From positions 1-64,000 of the forward strand of contig CAYPYN010000003.1 of the NCBI GenBank assembly GCA_964415295.1: a stretch of 64,000 bases of DNA. Reading direction: 5' to 3'. This DNA comes from SB21 sp964415295. GTDB lineage: Bacteria > CLD3 > SB21. The translations under genes and the position numbers were made by a program. Shown one piece after another: positions 63,831 to 64,000 of the stretch; position 1 is the first letter of the stretch; every line of letters begins with the position of its first letter. The notes beneath the pieces were generated by a model. That model was given only the letters and a program-made list of their open reading frames with translations. It was not told the DNA's origin and searched no databases.

Positions 63831-64000
63831 AGGGGGATCATTCGATCAGTCTGGAGGCCGCCCGGTATATTCTTCGCACCGAGCCGAATTACCTCTTTGC
63901 GCACGATGTGAGCATCAATAAGGATCTGATCTTGCTGGCCAAGGGCTATGATGAATATCATTTATTGCAGTATGCCCATTGTATAGGGACGATCCAGCAA
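63530..64000 (+). CDS. TPR-like lipoprotein (3' truncated by window end)
   Basis: The frame is open from the ATG at 63530 through the last base, giving 157 codons. GGAGG (63517-63521) lies 8 bases upstream. The signal peptide ends with lipobox TVMSC (Cys 19). The visible mature part is made of TPR-like helical pairs (GWSLWESGLYAEAHVKFTEAGG, MDSMDRAEVYFAIAAVGGE, DAMAGLAIAAWQQGD). Its first half has the same GCG-rich codon style as the end of the preceding gene. It is probably an outer-membrane lipoprotein accompanying the giant surface protein. The function is unknown. Confidence 0.85.
   Translation, partial: MNKALRYLASLALLTVMSCGEDTVVPALDEGWSLWESGLYAEAHVKFTEAGGMEGLNGLGWTTLKMDSMDRAEVYFAIAAVGGEDTLTDAMAGLAIAAWQQGDHSISLEAARYILRTEPNYLFAHDVSINKDLILLAKGYDEYHLLQYAHCIGTIQQ

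Overview
The window is a densely coded bacterial chromosome segment. Almost every gene lies on the + strand; the exceptions are fdhD and two tRNA-Arg genes. Two secreted proteins end in the type IX secretion (T9SS) C-terminal sorting domain with a YPNPFNP motif (residues 928-934 of the gene at 48534 and 3111-3117 of the gene at 53826). A tail of this type, together with FlgD-like TLKIYNILGQ text, standard sigma70-like promoters and moderate GC, points to the FCB superphylum outside classical Bacteroidota (Ignavibacteriota, Calditrichota, KSB1 or Marinimicrobia-like lineages). That placement is inferred from protein style and was not searched.

Layout. 1-3040: the tail of a propeller sensor kinase overlapping its LuxR-type regulator, then a secreted metallo-beta-lactamase-fold hydrolase. 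3076-6269: two tRNA-Arg genes, a VLCAD-like acyl-CoA dehydrogenase and fdhD. 6405-12352: typA, then the conserved ffh-rpsP-khpA-rimM-trmD-rplS translation and secretion cluster. 12373-17335: a UbiA-family prenyltransferase, an SDR, a REC-GGDEF diguanylate cyclase, acylphosphatase, apt, a DEDDy exonuclease and an unknown gene. 17370-23955: korAB (2-oxoacid:ferredoxin oxidoreductase), a propeller lipoprotein, hrcA-grpE, a third tRNA-Arg and a membrane TPR protein. 24035-27626: GH57 glycosidase, agmatinase and a LOG-family phosphoribohydrolase.

27684-39760 is the most unusual region: two very large periplasmic TPR proteins (939 and 1743 aa), a small secreted protein, one TolQ/ExbB-type channel protein, two ExbD/TolR-type proteins and a protein ending in the AgmX/PglI (TonB-like) domain, closed by a strong terminator. 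One TolQ plus two TolR homologues plus a TonB-like partner and giant TPR scaffolds resembles the AglRQS/Glt motility machinery of Myxococcus. It occurs here in an apparently T9SS-bearing organism and may be a distinct, proton-motive-force-driven trans-envelope machine. One ExbD paralogue has Asn where the ion-carrying Asp is expected.

39864-48419: aspS, a SemiSWEET-like transporter, a thioester-containing alpha-2-macroglobulin and moaD-moaE. 48534-64000: surface and secreted proteins. These are an LRR/Ig/FN3 T9SS protein, a TPR lipoprotein, a small lipoprotein, and a 3194-residue mosaic (LamG, FN3, FG-GAP, beta-helix, HYDIN-like repeats, T9SS tail) whose last 450 codons have strikingly different codon usage that continues into a TPR lipoprotein running off the window end. 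Nine of the ten promoter candidates found fit TTGnnn with a 16-18 base spacer and TA(T/C)ATT or a close relative.
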